Source: JABDMH01 sp965223105
GTDB taxonomy: Bacteria; Bacteroidota; Bacteroidia; Chitinophagales; Saprospiraceae
DNA length: 64,000 bases
Direction of reading: 5' to 3'
Assembly (NCBI GenBank): GCA_965223105.1
Contig: OZ244987.1
Location: 434,001 to 498,000, forward strand
The position numbers and the translations under genes are program-made. Position 1 is the stretch's first letter. Each line of letters opens with the position of its first letter. A model generated the notes under the pieces. The model worked only from the letters and a program-made list of their open reading frames with translations, ran no database searches and had not been told where the DNA came from. Positions 9,345-18,107 of this stretch are shown here, one piece after another.

Positions 9345-10535
9345 TCAAGTAATAATCTCTACAAAGCGATTGACAATCTCCTTGCCAATAGCCAGACTGG
9401 CGGTTGCGGCCGGCGATGGTGCGTTGATGACATGTATACCTCGCTCGACCGGGTGAATGAGGAAGTCATCCAGCAAATTGCCCTGTCGACCACAGGCCAT
9501 AGCCCGTACTCCACTGCGAGAGCGGACTACATCATCAGGTGTGATGGAGGGAACGATTTTCTGCAGCGATTTGACGAAATAACTCTTAGAAAGAGAACGG
9601 TACATTTCCTGGAGACCTGTACGCCAGTATTTGCGGGCCAACCGGTGAAATCCGGGGTAGGATAGAATCTCTGCCAGTTCACTCCAGTGTAAATCTCGAT
9701 AGTGATATCCCTCTCGTCGAAAAGCCAATACTGCATTCGGACCAGCTTCTATACCGCCAGTAATTTTACGGGTGAAATGTACCCCCAAGAAGGGAAAATT
9801 CGGGTTTGGAACAGGGTAAATCAGGTGATTTACCATATGCTCACATTCTTTTCTTAAGCGATAAAATTCACCGCGAAAGGGAAGAACCTTGTACTGTCCA
9901 TCTAGTGATGAGGATAATCGATCGGCATAAAGACCTGCACAAGCAATAAAGTTCCTGCTTTCTAACTGTTCTGTGTGCGTATGGATGATGACCTTATCAT
10001 GCCGTGACTCAATGGCATCTACCTTGGTATTTAACTGAACAATACCCCCACCGTCAATAAAAAGCTTACCTAGGGTCTGTGCGACCTGATGAAAGTCGAC
10101 AATGCCTGATTGAGGTACATGAATGGCCGCTAAACAGTTGACATGGGGCTCAACTTCCTGAGCTTCATCTGAGGATAAGAGTTTCAATCCTTTCAATCCA
10201 TTTTCACGACCACGAGACAAGATCTGCTGGAGGATTGGTACTTCCCTTTCTTCCGTAGCGACAATCAGTTTACCACAAATGTCATAAGGAATCGTGTGTT
10301 GGTCACAAAATTGGAGGAGCTGCTGGTACCCTTTGCGGCAATTGCGGGCTCTAAGACTTCCGGGCTTGTAGTAAATTCCTGAATGGATGACACCACTGTT
10401 GTGGGAAGTCTGGTGCATGCCGATATCTGACTCCTTTTCTAAGATGCCCATCTTCCAGTCAGGTCTTTGCAACTTCAACTGATGTGCTGTGGACAATCCC
10501 ATGATCCCTCCGCCGATGATTATCACATCAAACAT
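9345..10535 (-). CDS. lhgO: L-2-hydroxyglutarate oxidase
   Basis: An FAD-dependent oxidoreductase of 396 residues, the usual length for LhgO. It starts with the dinucleotide-binding motif IIGGGIMGLSTAHQL and the ILEKE segment (acidic end of strand two). The phrase TSHNSGVIHSGIYYKPGSLRARNCRKG is highly characteristic of this family, as are IPYDICGKLIVATEE and GIVDFHQVA; the C-terminal GVRAMACGRQGNLLDDF and INAPSPAATASLAIG also fit. The enzyme oxidises L-2-hydroxyglutarate to 2-oxoglutarate and passes electrons to the quinone pool or oxygen, clearing a side product of central metabolism. It stands alone on the minus strand, diverging from the ECF sigma factor gene. Confidence 0.93.
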   Translation of the reverse strand: MFDVIIIGGGIMGLSTAHQLKLQRPDWKMGILEKESDIGMHQTSHNSGVIHSGIYYKPGSLRARNCRKGYQQLLQFCDQHTIPYDICGKLIVATEEREVPILQQILSRGRENGLKGLKLLSSDEAQEVEPHVNCLAAIHVPQSGIVDFHQVAQTLGKLFIDGGGIVQLNTKVDAIESRHDKVIIHTHTEQLESRNFIACAGLYADRLSSSLDGQYKVLPFRGEFYRLRKECEHMVNHLIYPVPNPNFPFLGVHFTRKITGGIEAGPNAVLAFRREGYHYRDLHWSELAEILSYPGFHRLARKYWRTGLQEMYRSLSKSYFVKSLQKIVPSITPDDVVRSRSGVRAMACGRQGNLLDDFLIHPVERGIHVINAPSPAATASLAIGKEIVNRFVEIIT

Positions 10536-10699
10536 CTATAGTGTAATGATGTTGGTAGAAATCATATGGTTTTCACCGACTTTCGTTAGCCTCCCTGTGT
10601 TCATAGAGTAATGAGCAAATCTATTTTCCAAAGTGATAATACAAATTTGCTCGGCAATAGAGTAATAGGGCGATTCACTCGTCTACCATATAGGCGATC

Positions 10700-11266
10700 A
10701 TGACAACTACTTTGGTACAACGCAGAAATCAAACGATCACCACCGCTATCGCACAATACGGGCAGCGGCTATTTCACTTTATTCGTAGCCGGGTGCCATC
10801 AAACGCCGATGCCGAAGATGTACTTCAGGATGTGTGGTTTCAATTCAGTAAGGTGATTGAAATCGAACCGATCGAGCAGGTCAGTGCCTGGCTGTTTCGA
10901 GTGGCCCGAAACCGGGTGACTGATCGGTATCGTAAAAGGCGACTCCTTCTATTGGATGATTTGGGACCGAATCATGAAGACGACAGAGATGGGTGGCTTG
11001 GTGAAATTTTGGCCGACGATTCCGACGATCCCGAGATCGAAATGTTGCGAGAATTGTTCTGGGAGAGCTTGTTTGAAGCCTTGGATGAATTGCCTCCTGC
11101 TCAACGGGATGTCTTTGTGCTCAATGAACTGGAAGATATGACCCTCCAGCAAATTGCCGAAAAAACTGACACTAATGTAAAGACCATCATCTCCCGCAAG
11201 CGGTATGCGGTGCAACATTTACGTAAGAGGCTCAAGAGCCTGTACGATGAGTTTTTAGAATTTTGA
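10700..11266 (+). CDS. RNA polymerase sigma factor, ECF (sigma-70) family
   Basis: A 188-residue ECF sigma factor. Region 2 spans about residues 17-75 (LFHFIRSRVPSNADAEDVLQDVW and the core-binding and -10-binding WLFRVARNRVTDRYRKRR), and region 4 about 120-182 (LDELPPAQRDVFVLNELEDMTLQQIA followed by the recognition helix of TNVKTIISRKRYAVQHLRKRL). The loop between them is acidic. No FecR-type or zinc anti-sigma gene follows; instead a small membrane protein gene begins about 33 bases downstream and may act as partner. Such factors switch on small stress or envelope regulons. The ATG at 10700 has no in-frame competitor that would keep region 2 whole. Confidence 0.93.
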   Translation: MTTTLVQRRNQTITTAIAQYGQRLFHFIRSRVPSNADAEDVLQDVWFQFSKVIEIEPIEQVSAWLFRVARNRVTDRYRKRRLLLLDDLGPNHEDDRDGWLGEILADDSDDPEIEMLRELFWESLFEALDELPPAQRDVFVLNELEDMTLQQIAEKTDTNVKTIISRKRYAVQHLRKRLKSLYDEFLEF

Positions 11267-11299
11267 AATGCTCTGCTTTTGTTCATTAATTTTGGAACT

Positions 11300-11635
11300 A
11301 TGTTTGGGTGTGGCATGAATCGAAAACACCGGCCAGCAGGAAAGTTCCTCATATTCCTTTTGGCTGCTTCTCTATTTCTGGTTGTCGTCGGTGGAGTGGT
11401 GACCTTGTTGTGGAATGCCATCCTTCCTGATTTACTGGGTCTAAAGCCCATCACCTACTGGCAAGCACTCGGTCTATTGTTGCTCGCCCGCATTTTTTTT
11501 GGCAGTTATGGTTGGAAAAGCCCTCGAAGCCGCTGGTCTGGTAAGCGCCGGACCTATTGGAAGGAAAAATGGGCTTCAATGTCGGATGAGGAGAAGGCTG
11601 CCTTTAAAGCCCGATGGCGAGATCGCTGCAAATAG
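11300..11635 (+). CDS. Small membrane protein downstream of ECF sigma factor
   Basis: About 111 residues from the ATG at 11300; a TTG at 11279 and an ATG at 11315 are other options. There are two hydrophobic segments (roughly residues 16-38 and 47-66, FLIFLLAASLFLVVVGGVVTLL and ALGLLLLARIFFG) and a strongly basic, soluble tail rich in Arg, Lys and Trp that ends with MSDEEKAAFKARWRDRCK. The family is not named here, but small two-helix proteins with this kind of tail often follow ECF sigma genes in Bacteroidota. Close spacing suggests co-transcription with the sigma factor; an anti-sigma or sensor role is only a guess. Confidence 0.7.
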   Translation: MFGCGMNRKHRPAGKFLIFLLAASLFLVVVGGVVTLLWNAILPDLLGLKPITYWQALGLLLLARIFFGSYGWKSPRSRWSGKRRTYWKEKWASMSDEEKAAFKARWRDRCK

Positions 11636-11863
11636 ATCTCCCAGCCAAAAAGACCAACAACCAAAGACCAAAGACCTATAGCCAAAAAAAACTAAATATT
11701 TTTTAAAGGCATTTATCGGCTTGTACGTCTTCATCTGTATTAGCCTGCAGCAGTTAGTTGGGTAGGATAAAAAGAATCCCAGTGTATTTATCCGGTTTAA
11801 ATTGTTGCAAGGCCACTAAATATTCAAATAAATCAATTATTTATTCACCTAAAGAAATAAACG

Positions 11864-12157
11864 ATGAGGTCATTTAAATTTTTCTTCATGTTGTCATTGG
11901 GCTTTTTCTTGCTCATGTTTTTCGCCAAGTTCCTGGTATTTGCCTTCCTGACTGCAATTGTGCTCACTTTTATTGGCTTTGTAGTCAGAAGTATTAGGTT
12001 GAGCCGGGCCTACTATCTGGACCGGTATGAGGACCCATGGATGGACCGCCATCCGATTCATCAGAAAAGACTGTCTGACCCTTGGGTAGAGCCATTGGAC
12101 GATCGCGTGACAGGTCGGGAGTGGGAAGAAGATTTTCGCTCTATTACGGTGTATTGA
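11864..12157 (+). CDS. Small membrane protein upstream of Hsp20
   Basis: A 97-residue protein whose first 43 residues form one long or two short hydrophobic segments (FFFMLSLGFFLLMFFAKF then LVFAFLTAIVLTFIGFVV). A charged soluble tail follows, with RYEDPWMDRHPIHQKR and a repeat-like DPWVEPLDDR. I do not recognise the family. It lies 31 bases ahead of the small heat-shock protein gene on the same strand, so the two probably form one transcript. It starts at an ATG after an AT-rich leader. Confidence 0.65.
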   Translation: MRSFKFFFMLSLGFFLLMFFAKFLVFAFLTAIVLTFIGFVVRSIRLSRAYYLDRYEDPWMDRHPIHQKRLSDPWVEPLDDRVTGREWEEDFRSITVY

Positions 12158-12188
12158 TTTTTTATAAAAACGTTTAAATCGAAAAAAT

Positions 12189-12617
12189 ATGTGTTGCAGA
12201 ACAGGTTATTTTGGTCATTGGATGCATCATCCAAAGTCACATTACGGTAAAAGAAAAAAAAGAGGTGGCAGTTCATTTTTCAGCGGCTGGTGGAATGAAC
12301 CGCCGGTGAATGTGCAGGAGTTCGATGATCACTACGAAATATTTGTGTACGCTGCCGGTTATGAAAAAGCGGATTTTAAAGTCAACATCATTGGGGATGC
12401 TTTAAACATTTCTGCTAAAAAAGCTTCGGATGAGGAGGATGAATTTAGTTGGAGAAGGAGAGAACATCAACAAAGTCATTTTGAACGCAAGTTTGCGCTT
12501 CCGGACGATGGAGACAAGGAGCGAGTGACGGCCTCTTATCAAGATGGTGTTCTGACTATACGGCTAGGGAAATTGCCTGGTCATGAGACTGTCCGACAAC
12601 AGGTGGACATCAACTGA
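12189..12617 (+). CDS. Small heat-shock protein, Hsp20/alpha-crystallin family
   Basis: A 142-residue Hsp20-type holdase chaperone. After a His- and Lys-rich N-terminal arm comes the alpha-crystallin domain at about residues 38-135: VQEFDDHYEIFVYAAGYEKADFKVNI opens it, and the hallmark FERKFALPD then YQDGVLTIRLGK (the A-x-x-x-G-V-L motif appears here as YQDGVLTI) close it. Such proteins oligomerise and hold unfolding proteins in the cytoplasm during heat or other stress. Its position behind an ECF sigma factor and two small membrane proteins suggests a stress-linked gene group. A strong intrinsic terminator follows about 40 bases after the stop. Confidence 0.9.
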   Translation: MCCRTGYFGHWMHHPKSHYGKRKKRGGSSFFSGWWNEPPVNVQEFDDHYEIFVYAAGYEKADFKVNIIGDALNISAKKASDEEDEFSWRRREHQQSHFERKFALPDDGDKERVTASYQDGVLTIRLGKLPGHETVRQQVDIN

Positions 12618-12657
12618 AATAGGTAAGGTCTTTACTTTTTTCGGAGCTAAAGCATGG

Positions 12658-12684
12658 CCCCTTCCGGTAAAGGAAGGGGTTTTT
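12658..12684 (+). terminator. Rho-independent terminator after hsp20
   Basis: Eight-base GC-rich stem (CCCCTTCC paired with GGAAGGGG), a six-base loop and a run of five T directly after it. It ends the Hsp20 transcript. Confidence 0.88.
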
Positions 12685-12783
12685 ACTTCCGAGAAGGCAG
12701 ACGAGATGCGGTTGTAGAAATGATAGCATTCTTATCGTTATCAAAGAGATGGCTTAATCTTACCTTAGCAAAAAAACAGACTC

Positions 12784-13569
12784 ATGCTGAAAGCAACCTA
12801 TCCATCTCTAGTTATTGAAGCAGATCAAAAGGTGATCACAGTTGCAATCGATAGACCTGAAGCACTAAATGCCATTACAGAGACAGTAATGGACAGTCTT
12901 TCCCAAGTCTTCATGGATCTAGAGGATGATAAACAGTACACGGGGTTAATCATTACTGGGGTAGGTGATAAGGCTTTTGCTGCTGGAGCAGACATTAAGC
13001 AATTTTCCTTCGAAAATGATGCAGCAGTCCTCTTGAGTCGAAAAGGGCATGACACCTTTAACCGGATCGAAAACTTTCACTTACCGGTAATAGCGGCAAT
13101 CAACGGATTTGCACTCGGTGGAGGTTGTGAGTTGGCCATGTCCTGCCATCTTCGTATCGCTAGCCGTGAAGCAAAGTTTGGACAGCCAGAAGTGAGTCTG
13201 GGATTGATCCCAGGATACGGTGGCACCCAACGTCTTCCACAATTGATTGGAAAGGCCAAAGCGCTGGAACTTCTCTTGACCGGAGATTTGATCAGTGCCA
13301 ATGAGGCCTTATCCCTCGGGCTGATCAATGCGGTTGTTGAACCTGGTGATGAAATTTCTACTGCCAAAAAATGGTTAGACAAGATTGGATCTAAGGCACC
13401 TCTGGCTGTTCAGAAGATCATTCGTTTGGTCAATCAACACTACGCTAACCCATCGGATGCTTTTTTACAGGAAAGTGAAGATTTTGGAGCCTCTTTTCAG
13501 ACTGCCGATGCCAGAGAGGGAATACAGGCTTTTCTGGAAAAAAGAAAACCAAAGTTTATGGGTAAATAA
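12784..13569 (+). CDS. Enoyl-CoA hydratase/isomerase (crotonase) family protein
   Basis: A 261-residue crotonase, a standard length. RPEALNAIT opens the family, AFAAGADIKQF forms part of the oxyanion hole, and the two catalytic glutamates are Glu116 (in LGGGCELAMSC) and Glu136 (in FGQPEVSLGLIPGYGGTQRLP), spaced 20 residues apart as in true enoyl-CoA hydratases. The enzyme adds water to trans-2-enoyl-CoA in fatty-acid beta-oxidation or related acyl-CoA pathways. With both glutamates present, a hydratase is more likely than an isomerase or decarboxylase. It stands alone, with a terminator before it and a converging gene after. Confidence 0.9.
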   Translation: MLKATYPSLVIEADQKVITVAIDRPEALNAITETVMDSLSQVFMDLEDDKQYTGLIITGVGDKAFAAGADIKQFSFENDAAVLLSRKGHDTFNRIENFHLPVIAAINGFALGGGCELAMSCHLRIASREAKFGQPEVSLGLIPGYGGTQRLPQLIGKAKALELLLTGDLISANEALSLGLINAVVEPGDEISTAKKWLDKIGSKAPLAVQKIIRLVNQHYANPSDAFLQESEDFGASFQTADAREGIQAFLEKRKPKFMGK

Positions 13570-13615
13570 GGTGGGAAAAAAGACGCCTTTGGGATAATCT
13601 CCGGACCGTATTTTG

Positions 13616-13993
13616 CTAACCCCCTGTTTCCCGACGCAGCATTTCCATCTGGTTTTCCCAGAGTTGCTTTTGATCATCAACCTCATCCTGATCACAGAAA
13701 TCAGTGATGTACATAATGGTTTCATTGGTCACAGGTGACACCTCCATCCTAAACTCGAGGTATTCATTGTCGGGAGCGTCATCCCACTGAAATCGAATCC
13801 TCTCTTCTTCTATGTCATCTATCAAGCGCGCAACTTCTTCGCTGCCACTCCATTCAAACATGAAGGTGTCATCTTCGATATCCACAGAATCACAAAACCA
13901 TCGTACCAGGCAGGCAGGAGTGGTAAGAAACTTATACAATATGGTTGGAGAGGCTCTAAAGAGAAACTCCATATCAAACGAAACTCTTTCCAT
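13616..13993 (-). CDS. START-like domain protein
   Basis: A small 125-residue protein with the helix-grip START/AHSA1-like layout: FLFRASPTILYKFLTTPACLVRWFC at the N-terminus, a central acidic beta region (DDTFMFEWSGSEEVARL) and a long C-terminal helix (QKQLWENQMEMLRR). This short, acidic version is a recognised Bacteroidota family. No ligand is known. It faces the crotonase gene tail to tail and diverges from rpoD. Confidence 0.8.
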   Translation of the reverse strand: MERVSFDMEFLFRASPTILYKFLTTPACLVRWFCDSVDIEDDTFMFEWSGSEEVARLIDDIEEERIRFQWDDAPDNEYLEFRMEVSPVTNETIMYITDFCDQDEVDDQKQLWENQMEMLRRETGG

Positions 13994-14299
13994 TCAACTA
14001 TCTTACGTGATCAGACCCAACTCCATTGATGATATCAGATTGAGACCTGGCTCGGCGCAATTAAGAACAAAATCCTGAGTTATGCAAAAAAATTGATTTT
14101 ATTTTTGAGAAGGGGAACTTCCTCTGCCTACTGCGCTTTTTTACTGATAGATGTTTGGCATCTTTAGGCCTACAGTCGCATCCAGCCAGTGCTGTGAAAA
14201 TTTTAGTTGCTTCAGCATGAATAATGAGCTATTTTTGCACCGCTTTTGTATAGGGGGTAGTAGCATTACTTAAGATAGGCACTTAAATTACAAGCATAC
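13994..14299. other. Leader region between START-like gene and rpoD
   Basis: About 306 bases without a gene. The only signal supported is the Bacteroidota-type promoter described at 14207-14237 for rpoD. The rest is AT-rich, with no clear hairpin. Confidence 0.5.
14207..14237 (+). promoter_or_regulatory. Predicted Bacteroidota-type promoter of rpoD
   Basis: TATTTTTG at 14230-14237 matches the TAnnTTTG -7 consensus exactly. A TTG at 14207-14209 lies 20 bases upstream, in range for the -33 element. Expected transcription start is a few bases after 14240, giving a leader of about 55 bases. Confidence 0.5.
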
Positions 14300-15169
14300 A
14301 TGAGACAGTTAAAGATCACCAAGTCGATCACTAATCGTGAAAGTCAATCACTGGAAAAATATCTACAGGAGATCGGCAAGGTAGATTTGCTGACACCAGA
14401 GGAAGAAGTTGATTTAGCCAAGAAGATAAAGCAAGGTGACCAAGAGGCCTTAGAAAGATTGACCAAGGCCAATCTCAGATTTGTGGTTTCTGTAGCCAAG
14501 CAATATCAAAATCAAGGCTTGTCGTTGAGTGACTTGATCAATGAAGGCAATTTGGGTCTAATCAAAGCTGCCCAGCGTTTTGATGAGACTCGTGGGTTTA
14601 AGTTCATTTCCTATGCCGTCTGGTGGATCAGACAATCGATTCTGCAAGCACTGGCTGAGCAATCCCGGATTGTGCGTTTGCCCCTCAATAAGGTGGGATC
14701 ACTAAATAAGATCAACCGGGCATTTTCCGAGCTTGAGCAGGAGTTTGAACGCGAACCATCATCGGAAGAGCTGGCCGAAGTGCTTGAGATTCCTACAGAC
14801 GAGGTCGAGACTACTTTAGGTGTTGCAGCACGGCATGTGTCTATGGATGCTCCCTTCGTAGATGGTGAAGACAATTCTCTACTCGATGTACTTGAAAACG
14901 GCAGTACCCCAAAAACCGATTCACAATTGGAGTACAATGAATCTCTACGGAAAGAGATTGAACGATCACTCAATACGTTGACCGAACGACAGTGTGATGT
15001 GATCAAACTCTATTTTGGTATAGGGGTTGAGCATCCAATGTCGTTAGAAGATATTGGCGAAAAGTTTGGCCTGACGCGTGAACGTGTACGCCAGATCAAG
15101 GACAAAGCCATCAATAAATTGCGATCAGCCAGCAGGAGTAAACTTCTCAAGCATTATCTGGGAGGATAG
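14300..15169 (+). CDS. rpoD: RNA polymerase primary sigma factor
   Basis: A 289-residue sigma-70 factor of the short Bacteroidota primary type, lacking the long non-conserved region of other RpoD proteins. Order of regions: 1.2 (LEKYLQEIGKVDLLTPEEEVDLAKKIKQGD), 2 (LRFVVSVAKQYQNQGLSLSDLINEGNLG, FKFISYAVWWIRQSI), 3 (IVRLPLNKVGSLNKI), and 4 (LTERQCDVIKLYFGIG, with the helix-turn-helix LTRERVRQIKDKAINKLR). It directs core polymerase to TTG / TAnnTTTG promoters, and its own upstream region carries such a site. The next gene, an Lrp-type regulator, converges from the other strand 19 bases away. Confidence 0.95.
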   Translation: MRQLKITKSITNRESQSLEKYLQEIGKVDLLTPEEEVDLAKKIKQGDQEALERLTKANLRFVVSVAKQYQNQGLSLSDLINEGNLGLIKAAQRFDETRGFKFISYAVWWIRQSILQALAEQSRIVRLPLNKVGSLNKINRAFSELEQEFEREPSSEELAEVLEIPTDEVETTLGVAARHVSMDAPFVDGEDNSLLDVLENGSTPKTDSQLEYNESLRKEIERSLNTLTERQCDVIKLYFGIGVEHPMSLEDIGEKFGLTRERVRQIKDKAINKLRSASRSKLLKHYLGG

Positions 15170-15188
15170 AGCTGAGCACACCAACTGA

Positions 15189-15680
15189 CTATTCTCCATC
15201 GATTTCCTCTCCTTTTTCTAATATATTGATGGGCCGGTTAATACTTTCTTCTAAACTGATGAACGTCTCCGTGCGTTGAATGCCGGTGATCGATTGAATC
15301 TTTTCGCTTAATACCATACGCAAATGCTGGGTATCTTTACAAACCAACCGTGCAAATATGGCATAATTGCCCGTGGTGTAGTGAGCCGCAACGATCTCAG
15401 GAATATTCCTCAAATGCTCAATTACGTCTTTATACATAGAGCTTTTGTCTAAATAGACACCGATAAATGCGGAAATGTCGTAACCTAGCATCGCATAATC
15501 AACCTTTAAGTTAGCTTCTTTGACGACTCCAAGTTGTTCTAGCTTGCGCATTCTGACATGCACAGTTCCACCGGATACAAAGAGCTTTTTCGCTATGTCA
15601 GTGTATGGCATTTTGGCATCCTGCATGAGGATTGACAGGATTTGCCGGTCGAGCTTATCGATATCTGCTGGCTTTCTCAC
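15189..15680 (-). CDS. Lrp/AsnC family transcriptional regulator
   Basis: A 163-residue Lrp/AsnC protein. The N-terminal helix-turn-helix (residues about 7-62) is clear: DKLDRQILSILMQDAKMPYTDIAKKL and VSGGTVHVRMRKLEQLGVV. The C-terminal RAM domain has GYDISAFIGVYLD and the GNYAIFARLVC segment, with HLRMVLSEKIQSITGIQRTETFISLEESI at the end. These proteins form octamers and respond to an amino acid or related small molecule. The gene is alone on the minus strand and diverges from the S41 protease gene, so it may regulate itself; no target is apparent. Confidence 0.92.
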   Translation of the reverse strand: MRKPADIDKLDRQILSILMQDAKMPYTDIAKKLFVSGGTVHVRMRKLEQLGVVKEANLKVDYAMLGYDISAFIGVYLDKSSMYKDVIEHLRNIPEIVAAHYTTGNYAIFARLVCKDTQHLRMVLSEKIQSITGIQRTETFISLEESINRPINILEKGEEIDGE

Positions 15681-15848
15681 AGGTGTTGAAGGTAGTCGAT
15701 CACAAAATAAATTAAAAATTTGTAATTTTTTACACTTTAGTTAGCATATTTATAATCAAAGGGGCAGCAAATTTCAAAATATTGAATTTAGTGTAATGCA
15801 GGCCGGCTGACACACATTATGGTATGAAAGTGGTAATTTTTGAATGAG

Positions 15849-17432
15849 ATGGATGAGGATAAGCGACTGAAGATCTGGCAGCCCTTTTTATTGGCTCTGA
15901 TGGTAGCGATAGGCATGCTGGTTGGGACCCAACTGGATGATGAACTGCCCGAAGGCTCTTTATTGCGAAAATCAACTCCGGATCAGGGATGGACCGAGCT
16001 GCTCAATGCCGTAAGATTTGTTCAGACCAGGTACGGTGAAGAGGTAGACAGTGATAGTATTGCCGAATCCACCATCCGGCATCTGATTGGTCAACTGGAT
16101 CCACATTCCTATTACTTGACCGGTATGGAATACAACTACTTTAAGGAGCGGATGTCAGGTTCATACCGGGGGATCGGTATCGAGTACGAAGTCATTAACG
16201 ACACCGTGTACTTGACACACATCCTGGAGATGGGTGCTGCTGCAAAGGTTGATTTGCAGACCGGAGATCAGGTGTTGGCGATAGACCGTCACGCAGTCTC
16301 TGGTCAGCAGATGACTGATATGGAGATCATCAAAGTATGGAAGGCAACGGGTGACGAACTAGATCTCTTGATCAAGTCTGTTTCAAACTCGGACACCATC
16401 ACGGTTTCGATAACTAAGATGGAAATTCCCTTGCAATCTGTGCCGGTAGCAGAAGTCATCGAGAATGACATCGGTTATATTAAGATCGTTCGATTTGCTG
16501 ATGGCACCTACAAGGATTTTATGGAAGGCCTGGAAACGCTCTCTCAAAAGGGGATCAATCATCTGATTATCGATGTTCGCGATAATCCAGGAGGCTCGCT
16601 GCAGGAAGTAGTAAAGATCGTAGACCAGTTGATCGAGGAAAAGGGTCAACTTCTGCTTTATACCAAGGGAAAGCATGTCAAGAAAACCGAATACAAGTCT
16701 ACGGGCAGGGTCTTTCATCCTCTCGATCGGATCGTAGTATTGATCAATGAACGCTCGGTCTCAGCGAGTGAGGTTTTGGCTGGAGTCTTGCAAGATTTGG
16801 GAAGAGCAGAAGTCATTGGGCGTAGGTCTTTCGGCAAAGCTTTGGTACAGGAGATGTACCAAATTGGAGAAGAAGATGCATTAAACCTTAGTATTGGCAA
16901 GTACTATCTTCCTTCCGGAAGACACATCCAGAGATCTTACGTAGACCGGGAGGCCTACAAGGAAGAAATGAAGGAGCGAGTAGTCAGCTGTGAATTGTTT
17001 GAAGCCGATAGCTTATTTGCACGGCTGGATTCCGTGAAAATTACCGAAGACGGCCGGAAACTTGCGATTGGAGAAGGCATCGTGCCCGATCACTTTGTGC
17101 CTGCCGATAGTTTATATTACAGCAACCACTGGAAAGAATCGGAGCACGATTTCCATAAGAAGGTTTTTTTGGCTTATGTAAAGGGTGGAGGCAAACTATC
17201 TTCGAATGAAATTCCTCCTGACATACTCAATGAATTTATTCCTGCTGATTTGGAACAAGAAGATGTTTCAGCCTGGCAAACATTCTTATCTGATACCTGG
17301 AAAATCACCAAGTTGTGGATTGAGGGTCGAGAGAAGTCCGTCGTCTCAGTAGCTAAGCAATATGACAAAGAGATTCAAGCTGCCATCAACATCTTATCAA
17401 AAAAAGCTGTGGCCGATCAAGCCATGGATTAA
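15849..17432 (+). CDS. S41 family C-terminal processing peptidase
   Basis: A 527-residue protease exported by an N-terminal signal anchor (QPFLLALMVAIGMLVGTQL). Then come the CTP N-terminal helix region (about 45-105, with LDPHSYYLT), a PDZ domain (about 105-190, GIGIEYEV and MGAAAKVDLQTGDQVLAID) and the S41 catalytic domain. The Ser-Lys dyad is in ERSVSASEVLAG (Ser307) and GRRSFGKALVQ (Lys330). The C-terminal 100 residues are helical and extra, as in longer Bacteroidota homologues. It cuts periplasmic proteins at or near their C-termini. The frame also offers a TTG at 15840, three codons earlier; ATG is preferred. Its last 4 bases overlap the converging tsaC gene. Confidence 0.92.
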   Translation: MDEDKRLKIWQPFLLALMVAIGMLVGTQLDDELPEGSLLRKSTPDQGWTELLNAVRFVQTRYGEEVDSDSIAESTIRHLIGQLDPHSYYLTGMEYNYFKERMSGSYRGIGIEYEVINDTVYLTHILEMGAAAKVDLQTGDQVLAIDRHAVSGQQMTDMEIIKVWKATGDELDLLIKSVSNSDTITVSITKMEIPLQSVPVAEVIENDIGYIKIVRFADGTYKDFMEGLETLSQKGINHLIIDVRDNPGGSLQEVVKIVDQLIEEKGQLLLYTKGKHVKKTEYKSTGRVFHPLDRIVVLINERSVSASEVLAGVLQDLGRAEVIGRRSFGKALVQEMYQIGEEDALNLSIGKYYLPSGRHIQRSYVDREAYKEEMKERVVSCELFEADSLFARLDSVKITEDGRKLAIGEGIVPDHFVPADSLYYSNHWKESEHDFHKKVFLAYVKGGGKLSSNEIPPDILNEFIPADLEQEDVSAWQTFLSDTWKITKLWIEGREKSVVSVAKQYDKEIQAAINILSKKAVADQAMD

Positions 17433-17989
17433 TCCCTCAGGAAAATCAACTCTGACTTTTCCGAAAGTTTTACAATCACCGAAGGATCTTCATCGCAAGG
17501 TTGGTCCTGTTTATAGTTTACGATGTAGTCAACTTTCTGTAATAATTGGAAGGAAATATTTCCAAAGTCTCGTGGAAAAGGCTCGTTGCTGAGGTTTGCA
17601 GATGTAGCCACAATGGGCCGGCCAAGTATGCCGATCAACTGCTGACAGAAGGGATCCAACGCAATCCGGATGGCCGCTGTACCCTCCGGGCTTAGCACAA
17701 TGGATGGAAGGTTACGAGGATTCTCATAAATGACTGTGAGTGGCCGCTGATGATAGGCCAGCAAGGTTTCAAGTCGGGGGTGAATTTCCTCCACATACTT
17801 ATGAAGCATTTCAAGACCATCCACCAATATGATGAAAGGCTTCTCACGCGGACGATTCTTGATTCTGTAAACTTTTTCGACAGCTCTGGCGTTTGTAGCG
17901 TCACAACCTATACCCCATATGGTGTCGGTGGGATAAATGATTGTGCCTCCTTCGTCAAGTGTCCTGACGATTGCGTCGAGTTCCATCAT
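17429..17989 (-). CDS. tsaC: L-threonylcarbamoyladenylate synthase
   Basis: A 186-residue YrdC-domain protein. It makes threonylcarbamoyl-AMP from threonine, bicarbonate and ATP, the first step in placing the t6A modification on tRNAs that read ANN codons. IIYPTDTIWGIGCDA, VYRIKNRPREKPFIILV (basic ATP/bicarbonate pocket), SPEGTAAIRI and the GRPIVATSANLSNEP loop are all present in order. The protein is the short TsaC form without the Sua5 C-terminal domain. It stands alone on the minus strand, overlapping the S41 gene by 4 bases at the 3' ends. Confidence 0.93.
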   Translation of the reverse strand: MMELDAIVRTLDEGGTIIYPTDTIWGIGCDATNARAVEKVYRIKNRPREKPFIILVDGLEMLHKYVEEIHPRLETLLAYHQRPLTVIYENPRNLPSIVLSPEGTAAIRIALDPFCQQLIGILGRPIVATSANLSNEPFPRDFGNISFQLLQKVDYIVNYKQDQPCDEDPSVIVKLSEKSELIFLRD

Positions 17990-18107
17990 AGAGTACTAAA
18001 TCGTTAGGGTTCTCACTTTCGATTTCCAAATTTTATTAACGAACCAATTTTGAATTAAGTTATGCCCAAACCGAAAAACCTCAAGCTTTAACAAAAGAAT
18101 CCCTTGT

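Noticed and set aside
10603..10666. Two copies of ATAGAGTAAT, 54 bases apart, upstream of the ECF sigma gene
   Set aside because: Ten AT-rich bases can repeat by chance; no matching site elsewhere was noticed.
11646..11690. Short CCAAAGA-type repeats after the small membrane protein gene
   Set aside because: Low-complexity stretch only; no hairpin and no regular unit, so not a repeat array.
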